Assembly (NCBI GenBank): GCA_003184365.1 | Contig: NKYR01000090.1 | Location: 1 to 64,000, forward strand | DNA length: 64,000 nt | From: Evernia prunastri | Lineage: Eukaryota > Ascomycota > Lecanoromycetes > Lecanorales > Parmeliaceae | Direction of reading: 5' to 3' | Part shown: one piece after another, positions 43,591-55,643 of the stretch | Layout: every line of letters begins with the position of its first letter | Position numbering within the stretch: the stretch's first letter is position 1 | The notes under the pieces: generated by a model | Seen by the model: only the letters and a program-made list of their open reading frames with translations | Told to the model about the DNA's origin: nothing | Database searches by the model: none | Position numbers and translations under genes: made by a program

Positions 43591-46056
43591 TTACGCCTGT
43601 TCGTTCCTGGCATTGACACCGAGGGAGAGGCTACTGAAGCCAACTGGAGCACGAGTATCATTCTCCGTTTTCGTCCTGGACCGCGTCCCGCGCTTTGCAA
43701 ATGCCGGAACATGTTGATCGTTGACACCTGTACCCATACCGACGCTAGGATCCTGTCTCAATGAGGACGCGCTGCTCCCCACGATGGGCTGTTGACGGTC
43801 TGATTTGTCAGCCGCAGCCACCAATTGTGGAACGGGATCTCCTCTATCGTTCATTCGGCAAAGCCAGATCCCAGAGTAAAGCATCCATGCCTCTTGCGCG
43901 ATCAGCACCGCTATCAGAACTATGCCTGGCGTCTTAAGGGGCCCGATACTGTCTTCCGAGGAAGAGGTTGCTGCCCGTTGGTGTAGAGCCATTCCGAGTA
44001 TTACGGTCGTGATTAGTTCGAATGTGAGAAGCACAATGTCGCTAAGGCTCCGGTCACTATCCTTACGGACTGCCGGCAGGAGAGATTTGAGTATGACAAG
44101 AGCCGCAATGCATAAAGCTAACAGCCCAGAGTCAATTCGGAAATGGGCAAGAAGGGGTATTGGTGTGCTCGTCCAGACCATATACGAAGCTGCAAGGAGG
44201 GGCAAGGCTGCCGGTCTGTGCCATTGCGAGTAGACGTCGTATAAACTGGATTGCGTTTTGTTTTCGGATTTTCCAAGCTGTTGGCGTGCACGGATCTCGT
44301 GAGGTTCTTCGGCAAGCGAAAAGTTGTTGGCCATGAGCGATTCGAGACCAAGGTCTTCGCGATCGGTATGTGGGAAGAATCTGGGCGGAGCAAACTTTGT
44401 AGGGGACAGTTCCGGACTACCAGCTACAAGCGAAGGCTCGTATGGGGTAGTAAAAGGAGACTCAACATACGAGTCTCGTATGGTGTACTTCTTGGGGGTT
44501 CTAAAGGAATCCTGATTTCGCGTCTCGAAGCCTTTACGGAACAGAGGCTCATTTGGCGGGTTGCGAAGACTATGAGCTTGGCTCAAGGCATTCGCCGAAG
44601 AACTCCCACGGTACGAAAGTGATTGTGGCTGTTGGGACACAGCGTCGAGGGTGCGATATGGCCCTGCTGGACGCAGGGTCTTGCTTTCTTGAGAAGGAGT
44701 CCAATCCATGGCTTCATCATTGTCATCATCCGGTGGAGGGGTAGGAGGTTGGTACGTTGGCGGATGCCGTTGCTCGTTTGGCGGTGCGAAGTCCGTAATA
44801 GAGAATGGCCGTATACCTCCATCGTTGCGAGAGTTGGATGGATTGGGCTGCTGATGGTTTCGACCAGGAACTCCTGCCCCAACACCGGACGCTTTCTGCT
44901 GGGTCATCTGAGATACCAAGGGTCTTGAACTATCTTGAAAGATGACTGTAGTCGAATAGTCCATCCGAACAGAGCGAAATGACGTTGCGGTTATCTGGGA
45001 ATGTATTAGCGTCAAACTCCATCTCTATGAGCCAAGTACTCACAATCGTACTGAAAACGAGCAGAGACAGATGAGCGGCCTTAGTCATTTGGACATCGAG
45101 GGCAGAGTTGGAAATGTACCACCATGTAACGCATCTGACAGTCAGGAGCAAACCCTGTAGCTGATAGTATTCCGCTGTACCGACTGCTCGTCCTCCTTTC
45201 CTTCTCAAAGTTTCTTGAAGCACAGGGTTCCACCAGGACGACAGAACCCCAAGTAGTAGGGCCAGCCCAACAGCCGAATACAACTGCTCAGTGCAGTCGG
45301 ATATAGAGCCTGAACCCCTCATCACCTGTTGTAGACAAGTCGAACCTGAAGTGGATCCATGTGCATCTCGGAGACCATGGTTCTCTTCCCTGGTATCGAA
45401 GAGGGACAGCCCATCCCATACAATTTGCCCAGCCAAGCTTAGAAACCAGCCAAAACCAGCCAGAGAAACCAAGGGACTTGCCCAGTTCGCATCTCTGTAC
45501 TGTATCCCATACCCTCTAGTCCGGTCCATCATCCTTCTTAGATGGTCGGTCTTCGCCGCATACCCTGCAGCTCGTATCCTCTCCTGCACCCTCGGCTCGC
45601 ATCTCTCGCACACCTGTGGGTATCGCTCTTCCAGCCCCTTTAGGTATTCATCTTCGGCTTTTACATACTCCGCATAATCTGGCGTATCGGGCGGTGGCAA
45701 GTAAGATGCTAGTGCTTGCGATACCAGATGCTGGTTCTTCAGGCATGTCGGGCAGAACAGGGAGTCATCAGGTGTCACCAACGCGGAAGAAGTCGGCGGA
45801 GCAAGCGATTGTGCGTAGCGAGCACTGATTGGGACGTCCTCTGCTGGAGCGGGGGGGTCTGTGATCTCGCCTTTCTGTAGTAGGGCACGTCAGCAGGGGG
45901 ATTGTAGGGAGGGTTGGTAAACAAAGGTACCTCGTCCAAGTAATTTTCGGCCTCACAATGCGTACAGTGCCACTGGCGGACATCGGGCGCCCGCGTATGA
46001 GCCGACTTGCAACCACAGTAGAAGCATACGAGCTTTCTTCGGAATAGGGAGGCCAT
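43591..46056 (-). CDS. IMA1: Inner nuclear membrane protein Ima1 (Samp1/NET5 family)
   Basis: Three exons (46056-45931, 45874-45044, 44994-43591) total 2361 nt and encode 786 aa. The N-terminal Ima1 domain has paired CxxC zinc-binding motifs: CFYCGC, HCTHCEAEN, then FCPTCLKNQ and CERCEP. The join at DE|KGEITDPP keeps this domain continuous. Four hydrophobic segments follow (LVSLAGFGWFLSLAGQIVW, YSAVGLALLLGVLSSWW, LQGLLLTVRCVTWWYI, AHLSLLVFSTII), then a long Pro/Ser/Arg-rich nucleoplasmic region, and four more helices near the C-terminus (from PAALPLLAASYMVW to LIAQEAWMLYSGIW). In fission yeast Ima1 is an inner nuclear membrane protein linked to heterochromatin and nuclear-envelope organisation. 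Divergent from ALG14. Confidence 0.88.
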
Positions 46057-46593
46057 CAAAAAAATTCCAATGCAAGACTGTTTGGAGGGGTTGTTTGTTC
46101 GGAGTTTAGAGAACCTTAGGCCGGAGATGTCAACTCGACAAATTCACGCTCCTGCTCCAGACGGTTAGACTTTTCCTTCAAACAGTACCGACACAAATCG
46201 ATGCCATAGAAAGCCGTGAACGGGATCACAGACGGGAAAAGAGTAAGTATAAGAGCCTAAGCGGCAAGTTGTGTGTTGTTCGCTCTTCATATCCCACTGT
46301 CTTAGCATTCCACATCAACACATTTTGCAGCAGCACCTCTCAGTATCAATGTCTCCGCAGTGTCAATGTACGCTATCTACTTCAAATCTCTATCAGAAGA
46401 CTGCATATAGTTTGGCACATTGGCAGGACAGAATCTGACGATATCTAGTATACACTGTCCTATATACACTTCACCCATCTGAACCTCAAACGTGACGAAA
46501 ACCCACCATGCCAAATCCACCCTCCACCTACTCCAACCCACAAACCCACACAACACCTCTCGCCGCCCACTCCATAACACCCACCCACTCACC
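46057..46593. promoter_or_regulatory. Shared divergent promoter IMA1 / ALG14
   Basis: 537 nt between the start codons. A TATAAGAGC-like element lies near 46245-46255 and the ALG14 leader is rich in C and A. No factor site assigned. Confidence 0.45.
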
Positions 46594-47488
46594 ATGCCCT
46601 CCATCCCTTACATCCTCGCCTGCACCCTCATCCTCCTAACCACAGCATTCGTAAGCCACCCCCCTCCTCCCCTCAAACACCAAACCACTCACCACTCACT
46701 AACACCACTCCCCCCTTGTCCAGCTCCGCCTCATCTACATCCTCCCCGCCCTCCACCGCCGCCCCCCTGCCCCCCGCAAACGCGGCACCCCAACGCACCT
46801 CCTCCTCGTCCTCGGCAGCGGCGGCCACACCGCCGAAATGCTCTCCCTCCTCGCGCCCCTCGACCCGATCCGCTACACCCACCGCTCCTACGTCCTCGGC
46901 AGCGGCGACGGCTTCAGCGCCGGGAGAGCCGAGGACTTCGAGCGCGGCCTCGCGGCGAAGGCTCGAGACGTCGTCGCGAACGGGCAAGGGGTAGGAGAGG
47001 AGGAAGTGGAGCAGGCGACGGCGGCGGCAGAGATCCCTCCTCCTCCTGGAGACTACAGCATCCACACCGTCCCCCGCGCCCGCCACATCCACCAGCCCCT
47101 CCTCACCGCGCCCCTCAGCTCCCTCGCCTGCCTGCACGCCTGCACGAAACTCCTGCGCCACCACCCCCACGGCGCTCCGGACCTCATCCTCGCCAACGGG
47201 CCCGCCACATCTCTGATCCTCATCCTGGCCGCGACGGCGCTGCGCTACTTCTCCTTCCTGCTGGCCCCCCGCGTCCGAGAAGGTCGTGATCGGGGTCCGG
47301 GTCCGGGTCGGGGTCGGGGTCGAGGCGAGATGCGGGTCGTTTACGTGGAGTCCTGGGCACGGGTGAGACGGCCGAGTCTGAGCGGGAGGATCATCGTGTG
47401 GTGCGGGCTAGGGGACCGCGTGCTGGTGCAGTGGAAAGGGTTGCAGGACAGGGGATGGGGGGAATACAAGGGTGTGCTGGTCCGATGA
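46594..47488 (+). CDS. ALG14: ALG14, UDP-GlcNAc transferase membrane-anchor subunit
   Basis: Two exons (46594-46650, 46724-47488) encode 273 aa. Exon 1 codes the membrane helix (MPSIPYILACTLILLTTAF), continued by LRLIYILPAL in exon 2. Then comes the Alg14 signature LLLVLGSGGHTAEMLSLL, a YVLGSGD segment, VPRARHIHQ, DLILANGPAT and VVYVESWARVRRPSLSG, ending in VQWKGLQD. Alg14 anchors the catalytic subunit Alg13 at the cytosolic face of the ER and supplies part of the acceptor/donor site for adding the second GlcNAc to dolichol-PP-GlcNAc. The protein is longer than yeast Alg14 (about 237 aa) because of a Glu/Ala-rich insert after the first third and a Gly/Pro/Arg repeat just before VVYVES. Coding GC is very high. 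Confidence 0.92.
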
Positions 47489-48026
47489 CACACACCACAC
47501 ACGCAAGCCATGTACATAGATCTAAGTCAGGCGATGTTCCAACCAACATGGTGTTCTGTTGGATCGGAAAATAGGTCCATTAAAGTAGCTACCTACCTAA
47601 CCTGGTCCGTAACGCTAAGATTTATATAAAAAAAAAGCCCAGCCTGTCATGACAACAGCTATCTGGCCTAGCAAGGGAGTGAGTGACCCAGACCACCTTC
47701 GCCGCGCCGAGTTTCTTTTTTTTTGGGGGAATACACGTAAACCTCCAAGCATCGCTTTTTGTGTCCTGTGCGACTTGAGTTAAGTTTGTGATTAGAGATA
47801 AAAGGGTAGATGGTGTGTAGATTTCGCCCGTCAAGGAAAGAAGAAGAGAAGTCTATTGCAATCCGCAGAAAAAGTTATAAAGGCTCCGAGGTTCCCTAAC
47901 ACCCCCGGCGCTGCAAAATCGTTTGGTATCCCTCCCTGACCGTGTGCGCCGTCGCTGAATGTCGCGTTCATCATTTCCGGTTCGTCATTTACATAGTGGC
48001 TCTCCCTCCCTGCGATCCCGGTTGGA
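47489..48026. other. Intergenic
   Basis: About 540 nt between convergent genes, with an A run near 47629 and a T run near 47716. No gene. Confidence 0.5.
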
Positions 48027-51000
48027 TCAAGCCATCGCCAGGCCTTCATCTTCACTGTCGGAATCTTGTTCTCCTTCGCCATTGTAACCGGCGTCGTCGT
48101 CTGCTGCGGCCATCTCCGCTGCGGCCCTCTCAACGGATAACCTTGAGTTAGGCGATTCGCGGTCACTTCCACGGTAGCGCGACCCACTCCTCCTACCGAT
48201 AGTCAGGGGCGAAATCGATTTTTCAAGAGCCAGGGCCCGGGTCTCTTGGTCTTCCTCAATAGGCATCGATAAGGATGAGGCCCTACTGATGACGGAGGGG
48301 ATGCGAGAGTGAGCCGTCGATTCACCGGATCCAATCTGGTCAGAAGATGAGGAAATGGCAAAAGCGGAAGTGCTGTCTGCTGCTGAAGTAGAACGTAGCT
48401 CAGTAAAAGAGGACTCATCATCTGGTGACGGTGGGCAGGCAAGATCTGCATCTGGTGACAACGCTGAAGGGCGACTTATGTGTTGCATGTGCTCCAGATG
48501 TTGGCGGCGGTTATTCTGCTCTTGTGCACGCCGGAATGCTTCATTTGGTGAACTCTGGAGCGCAGGTTGTATGTCTGACCCATCTCGAAGAGCTGGCGGC
48601 TGATCCACATGTCCGGCAGCAATGGCCGATGAGAGAGCAAGGCTTGGTGAGGCATGAAAGTCTTCAGTGCTGTCACCTATAGAGGATGAGCGACTTGATT
48701 GAGATGGACTCTGGCGTCCAACACCTCTCTCTCTACTTCGCATGCTGTTCACAAATCGTCGTCCTGCCCCCGAAAAAACATTGCTAAGACTTGGTGATGA
48801 ATTTGAGGTGGGGTCAACCACGGTGGTGGTCGTTGATGAGAATTCTTCACTCGGCGGCGATGAAGTGTTTGGCGTTGAAGTTTCTCTGAAAAGTGGAAGT
48901 ACAGGAGCACGTATCGTCTTCATAGAGTCAGCGGTAGACAGCGTGCGGTCTGGGAGCATTGGTCGGTTGACTTGTAAGTCACTTGCAGGCCTCACAGGGT
49001 TTCCATTATCGTCGAAATAGGTGGGGTTGTCCTTGACTTCGGGGCTCGCTGTGACACTCTGTGCAAGTGGATGTTCTGAGGTCTCTCTCGATGCGCGTAG
49101 TGCAGGTAGAATCTGCTCGTCTCCCCTCAAACTAGTCCTCCTCTCATCCTTCCCGCTTGGGGAATTTTTGATAGCAGCCGCTGAGACTGCGCCGTCAGGA
49201 GCTTTTGTATTGCTGTTAGTCCTCTTGCGGTTTTGAGAGCCACGGCCTCGCAAGACGGAGCCGACTCTCTGGATTCCCGCTTTGACGCGGTCGAAGACAG
49301 TAAGTGGCGTGACGGACTCTTGGACTTCTTTCGTAGAGACCTCGATCTTCTTGCCTTCGCTTTGCAGTGAAGGATCGGTCTCGTCAATCCAGAGCGTACG
49401 GTCTGTAATGCCTTGGAGCACCCAAGGATGACGTTTGACCTCTTTCAAGGTAATGCGTTCGGCGGGCTTCTTTTCGAGCAGGCGCTTCAATAAATCCCGG
49501 AGCTCATCATTGACATCTTCGTACTCAAGGATATCATCATATCTCTTTCTGCGATCTGTGACCGTTCCGAGTACTTGGCTCGCGATCTCGTGGGGAACAC
49601 CCTTGAGGCGCATCCGAGGAATGAAGACTTCGTCACGAGCTATCTTCTCGTACATTCTAAATTGGTTGCTATCGAAGAAAGGAAGTCGTCCGAATACCAT
49701 CGCATAAAGTGTAACACCAAGAGCCCAAACATCAATTTGACCAGTGATTGCGGGACGTTCGGAGTTCCCACCGACCTCGAAGTACTGAGGGTCGCAAAGC
49801 TCTGGGGCGTAGAAAGCTGGAGTGCCGACTGTCTTTGCAAGCTCGATGGCTTCATCGTGGACCTCCGCGTCAGCTTCAGCAATCTCCTCGTTGTTATCGT
49901 CTTCTCTGATAGGCTTGCCAAGGTAGGATACTCCAAAGTCAGATATTTTGACACTGAAACCCGTTGTCCACAGTAGATTAGCAGGCTTTATGTCGCGATG
50001 AATGATGCCTTGGTAGTGCAAATATTCCAGCCCAAGGACAGTATCACGGAAGGCATACAAAGCTTGGGCTAATGTAAGGCAAGGCACGTAGCGGAAATTC
50101 TCGTCGATGCCGTCCCAGTCATGCTGTCCAAGGATTATCTTGTTCAGCAACGTCTGCAGTTGGGCCTCCATATCGGTTTCTTTAGCCCCCAGTTCTGACG
50201 CTGACCCTTCGTACAGGGCTGGTGTCTCGGGGCGAGAGGATGATGCGCTCACGAGCGTGCTCGCTGTGTCTATCTGATGTGAGACCATCTTCGGTGTGTA
50301 GGTCGGCGTCTCACTCTGAGGCGAATCATCTGTAGTATCTACTGGCGGCGGCTTGTCTGTCGGCCGTTTATTATCGTGTATTGGAGGCGGGTATTGACCA
50401 GTCGATTCTTCACCGGTCTCATCCTCAGATTCGCCACCATATTCAAGAGAGAAGTAAGGATCAAAGCCGGGAACTTGAGAGGTACCTGCGCATCCAAAAC
50501 GTTCACAAATCTCACGTTCCTGGTCTGCGAGCCGTTGAGCTTTTTTGTGTCGTCTAACGGATGCCGTATCGTTGAATTCCTCAATAGCCGCACTCTCGTG
50601 GTCGTCGCTAAGGCCATTGGCGAGTTCGCGTTCGCAACGCTCCATTTCAAATAGCGCAACATCCCTGTCAGTCGGTTTGCGCCAAACAATTTCTCCTCGC
50701 TCGACATATTCGAGCGCCAGGTAGACTTTGCCCCATTCGTCATCATCGATAACTTCAAGCAAGCTGACAACATTCGGGTGTCGAGCTTTTTTGAGAATGG
50801 CAACTTCTTTCCTTATCATATCATTTGGATCGCCTGATCTGCCGAGTCGCAACTTCTTCGAAAAGCGTCTCACAATTTTGACGGCGCACATGGTATCGGT
50901 GATCATGTCGCGACCAAGCTTCACGGTACCATGGTTACCGCTTCCGAGTTTCTCCAGTAACTCATATTGATTGATGGTCTTTCTGCCTGATATAGGATCA

Positions 51001-52117
51001 ATCTCTTTCAGCAATTTATGTGTCCTGCAGCGTATTTAGCAACAGTAGATTAATAGAGCAGTTAGGAATGTGGTCAAGCTATGATTCATGCAAGAACTTA
51101 CTCTTTTGGCGCCTGTAGATGGGCTGGATGGAGCATAGGGGTGCCTGAGCGCTTGTCTTCGGACTCGCCCGTCCAATGCTTCTTCGACAACATGGGCGTG
51201 AATAAGCCAGGACTCTGTGCTGGTGTGTTGCCAACTGTCTTTGCTCCTGAGGGAATTTGTGGGTAGCCCCGCGCTGGCATCTCGTGGTTCGAGGAAAAGG
51301 ATTGATTCTGGGAAGGATGAGAGCTTCGTGTGCGTAGATGGCGAGGTTCGCCTGGTTGGTAGGGCGGAGGATAATGTTGATTTTGCAAAGCCTTGAAAGA
51401 TTGATCCGGGTAATTGGGATAGTCTGGTCCATCTCGGCGCCGGGACGGAGGTTTACTTTGAAAATTGGGGACAGAAACAGGTCTGTTGCTCTCAGGGTTG
51501 AACGAAGGCATGTAGTCCTTCCATGCACTTGCACGACTATCAGGAGAGACTGGTGTAGAAGAAGTGTCAACTTGGCTATTGTTTGTGGAGCCACTTAACC
51601 CAGTTGACGATAGGTAAGATGAGGATGGTGTTCGAGAGATATCCGCAGCGCAAGATTCTTGCGGGATTTTTTGAGTGAAGTAGTCAGGGTGCGCGGACAC
51701 TGTGATATCTTCCTCCGCGCTTCTCTGGTAATGTAATTGATCTTCATCGTTTTGAGGCTGAGACAGCTTTGAGCCTAAGGAATCCATTACCAGTGGCGGA
51801 TTCTCCAGCATTGGGGTTTTCATAACGTCTTCTTGCATAGCTGGCGAATCCGTTTCCGCATGCAGTGGGCCAATTCGATTCGAGTCCGGTTCCTCGAATA
51901 CTTGATGATTGGTCTGGAAAGTGACATGATTGGATCCGACGTCATCCAGGCACAGAGCGTTCGGCGGCAGTGGATGTGTTGCGGATTCGTCTCCTTTAAC
52001 TGGTACTTCCTGACCCGCATATCCTTCGACTCTTTTCTCACTATGTGTAGTAGCCATGCTCTCCCCCTGGCCCCTGGGTTGCTTTGGTTTACCACTCGGT
52101 ACAGACGCCGAGATCAT
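48027..52117 (-). CDS. SAK1: SNF1-activating Ser/Thr kinase, SAK1/TOS3-like (CaMKK/LKB1-type)
   Basis: Two exons (52117-51102, 51024-48027) total 4014 nt and encode 1337 aa. The join CCA AAA GA|G ACA CAT gives PKETHKLLKEIDP. The first 340 residues are disordered. The kinase domain starts near 359 (YELLEKLGSGNHGTVKLGRD) with the glycine loop at 366-373 and Lys 388 in CAVKIV. HRDIKPANLL has the catalytic Asp at 683, DFG is at 701-703, and TVGTPAFYAPE is the activation segment. Between LALEYVERG (about 450) and the helix before HRD (about 655) there is an insert of roughly 200 residues, acidic and Ser/Pro-rich. The C-terminal 450 residues are Ser-rich and disordered and end acidic. Sak1-type kinases phosphorylate the SNF1/AMPK T-loop under glucose limitation. 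Assignment to the Sak1 branch rather than Elm1 is by overall sequence feel. Confidence 0.87.
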
Positions 52118-52810
52118 GAATCAAAATCCAATGTAGCTTGACAACACCAATCAGATGTCATCGAGGTCGGAAGAAATTGATATCCCTTCTGCAGGGCATT
52201 TTGTCCCAGGAACGTGCCAGCCCGTGTGTATCTGGCAAGGTGAATGCTGCAATCGACGTGCTCAAAGCAGAAAATCCCTAGGCACCGGCGGAAAGTGGGC
52301 AACGGAATGTGTCTGCGGTATTCCACCAATATCTTTTATATTTCGAATATTTCCTCCCAGAGGTTTTGCAGCGGGTCAAGGTGTCAAGTAATGGTGAGGG
52401 AGTGTGTTGGTGTTGGCGTTGGCGCGTTGAAGAACGTGAGGAAGGATCTAACCAGGCTTCAGCATTGTCCTCGAGCGATTTGCTATGGATGGGCTGGGGG
52501 GTAGGGTGGAAGTCCACACCGTAAAGGAAGAAGAGGGATTGAGCAATTGGAAAGGAAAAGAGGAGTGCTGGTTGCTTGTGTTCTCAGGACAATGGACAAT
52601 GGGGGACAAGCTTTTTCGCACCCCACTCTTTAGTGACGTCGGAGGATGCTAGATGAGCGGCTTTAGAAAATTTTAATCTTTAATTCTCTTCATCAAAACT
52701 AATGGTTTCAGAAAAGGAAAGGGGAAATAAGAACGAAGCAAAAGGAATGAAAGAGCGTTTATATCGATATGGAAGGGTTGTTGAGAGACTTGGGGAAAGC
52801 ATTGGATTTT

Positions 52811-52838
52811 AGGAGGAGGAGGAGGAGGAGGAGGAGGA
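52811..52838. repeat. GGA trinucleotide microsatellite
   Basis: About nine tandem GGA units. Confidence 0.9.
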
Positions 52839-53324
52839 ACGGGTGGGTGTTGAAAAGAGGCAAAGACAGTTAGTAGAAATATACTTAGTGCACTCAGTAG
52901 TAAATAAAAGGTACCTTAGACTGGAGAAGAAGGGAAAAAATGGTTGAAAAAATTGATGAGAGTTGAGGCCGCACCCTCCCCCCCCCCGCAAGTACTAGGA
53001 GGTAGTGTAGCCCCAGGCATTTAAAGGGATTACCTTAGCTACAAGGCTACAAGAGCGGAAAGGGAAGTAAAAAAAAGATAATGGGCTCTTAGCGTGCATC
53101 TTGTGTCACCTTGAGGCTTGCCTCAACAACCCCCGAAGCTCTGGAAGTAGTGATGTGTTAGTTCAGCGTTGAATCAAATTTCCGTCGCATCTTTCATTGG
53201 TCGGTAGAAGTTTAAAGGTATCGTTTATTAACTGATTATCCCTACAATCAAAGGTAAGCGAGGAACCCATGTTGCACTCTAGCTGGGCACTATCTCTGCG
53301 ATGATCCCACTATGGATGCATAAC

Positions 53325-53396
53325 CAAAAAACACAAAAAAAAGGAAAAAAAAAGGAAAGAAAAGAAAAAGAAAAAGAAAAGAAAAGAAAAAAGAGT
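53325..53396. repeat. A-rich (AAAAG)n tract
   Basis: Imperfect AAAAG/AAAGG repeats, nearly pure purine. Confidence 0.85.
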
Positions 53397-53625
53397 AACC
53401 AAAGGGCATTCTGGCACCATCCCGCAGTCATTATTGAATAAAGGTCACTTAGAAGTTAGGTAAGGGTAAGTAAGGTGAGTACCTATCAAGGATGAAGCCT
53501 ACCTTTGAAGCGGCTGAACGCCTATCATCGACAATCAATATTGCGCATTATCCTACGGAACTACTTTAACTCCTACGGTACCTCCGTACTCCTACTCCTA
53601 CTTTAATGCGGGTCCACTGTCCGGC

Positions 53626-53712
53626 AGGGGCTTGGCTTGGCTTGGCTTTGGCTTTGGCTTTGCATTTGGCTTTGGCTTGGTCTTTGGTCTTTGGTCTTGG
53701 CCTTGGCCTTGG
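53626..53712. repeat. Degenerate (GGCTTT)n / (GGCTT)n repeat
   Basis: Alternating GGCTT, GGCTTT and GGTCTTT units. The frame through it (53637-53843) is translated repeat. Confidence 0.85.
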
Positions 53713-55643
53713 CTCACCTACCGATGCCTGTCTCCTTTGAAGGTACTTTCAGATCTTGTTCAACCGAAATGCAGGGCAGAAACTATTTCACAATAGTCAT
53801 ATTAATCCTCGCTCAATGCTTCCAATCATGCTATGCTAATTGATGATATTGCTTCAATGCTCAAGACTAAAGAGACCAACATTCTTACGACTAGACAAGA
53901 CATACGTAGGATGATTTACAGATGACATACAGACACGATACGAGTAGAATAAGCTTCCAATCGCAAGTCAGCAACGGGAGGCTTAATGACTACCTTAGCA
54001 TAGTACCTTGGAGTAGTGCTTACCTTAGGGACGGTTTCCCCAAATTCCCCCTATGGATAGCCCGCAGGCACCAACTTGACCACTACCCAGTCTACCACTG
54101 ACTACTGAGACGCTTTGACGTTTGGGCATGGAAGATTTGCGTACTTGCAGCACCTAAAAACCCTCCTGTCGACCAATCATACCTTGCCAACTCCCTTCCC
54201 CAGCTTTTCGAGATAAATTAAACAGTCTAACAGCTTTCTCCGAACCCATCAGCAATTTGGCCGCTCCCCCTTCTCCTTCCCAAATCCCAGCATTGCACTG
54301 CACTTGGCACCATCGACAGATCGCTCGCCTTGCCCAACTATAAGCACTCGGCTTGAGCCGGCTGGTGCGGGGGGCAGGAGTACATAATATGCAACAGGCC
54401 GGAATGGTATGTTTGAACCCCGCCAGCAAATGAGCAAATGCAGCTGAGGGATTTTGATCAATCCTCCACCGAATCATTTGGTGATTAACAACATACCCGT
54501 TTGGGAGAATGCTCCTGCTGTCCACACCTCTTTGCTCTTTTGGCCCTCCCTCCGATTCCATGCAATAGAAAGAGGCAAGGCAAATAATAATACCCAGTAA
54601 GATGAATCAATCAATTTAAAGCTGGGATCGCCAACGGCACCAACGTGGCGTGTGCAAAGAGATGGTCTGGAATACACTAGGCAGCTTTGTGGTTCAAATT
54701 GTGAGGTTGCCGAGGTGCATACGCCTCAAACAACATCCTACCAGAGGGGTTTTGCCTCGAAGCCAACCTGAACGATTTTCCAGTCCATGAATCATGACTT
54801 CACCCATATCCATCCCTTCCTGACCCTAAACACGCGGTCTGTCCTTCATGTTAATCAAACCACACGCAAGTGCTGACCTTCCGAGTATGCTTTCCATCGT
54901 CAGGAGCTACTTCCGGAGAATTTGATCGAAGGATAGTCTAGTCTAGCTTAGGTGGGATATTCTGCGAATGTCCCGACTCTGGATACACGCTTCCATGCAC
55001 CATGCACATTCATCTTCCTACATACGCCTCATGACCGCCTCACCCGGAGCGCCATGGCAGAATCCTTCCCACACATTCCTTTGGGCTTTTGAGCACCTGC
55101 CGTGTCTCCCTTTTAGGCGACCACGTCAATTCTTCCTAATATCAAATGTCCCGTCCCTTTCAATCGGAGCTTCTCGCACAACATTCTTCAGATGTGCGGG
55201 GCTCGGAAATACGTGTGCGTCTCGTTGACATGACTGATGAATTCATGGACACGCCCACTTCCTTGCCACTATCTGAGTATGTAATGCATCTTATTTGACT
55301 GGAACGTTCGTTAAGAAAGTTCGCTTGATCTTTATGTCACATTATCAAGATACGAAAAGCCCGCGTCATCATAATTCTGAACCATGGATCATCCGCCTAT
55401 CATGGACTGTTTTCAAAATGCGGAGTACTCTTGCAAGAGCAGCACCTAGTCCTCTGAAACGAGATCGTTCGGGCATGCCTTCGTTTTGTTTGACACTAAT
55501 TCTCTGTGGTGATGCTCATTCGTTCAGTACTGGTTAGCCTCATCCTCCTAAGAATCCCACCTCCGAACGACGGAGAGGCGATCAGTCTTTCCCATCGCAT
55601 AATAATGCGTGCATGAGTGAGTAAGGAAGGGTCTCCCTCCCTC

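Larger units (their letters stand above)
52118..55643. other. Long gene-empty, repeat-rich region
   Basis: 3.5 kb. The first 450 nt are the kinase upstream region. The rest holds microsatellites (listed separately), TACCTTAG-type motifs near 53465-53500 and 53990-54030, and many short ORFs. The overlapping minus-strand ORFs at 54154-54561 and 54249-54461 show no motif. No gene supported. Confidence 0.55.

Noticed and set aside
46492..47289. 265-codon plus-strand ORF and a 165-codon antisense ORF over ALG14
   Set aside because: Both are shadows of GC-rich ALG14 exon 2; the ALG14 frame carries the conserved motifs.
54400..54430. Possible tRNA (TTTGAACCCC near a T-loop-like position)
   Set aside because: No matching A box, stems or acceptor could be folded around it; other GGTTCGA-like sites (7345, 12253, 25067) fail likewise.
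54154..54677. Minus-strand ORFs with Trp/Cys-rich sequence
   Set aside because: No family resemblance, overlapping frames, no splice support.
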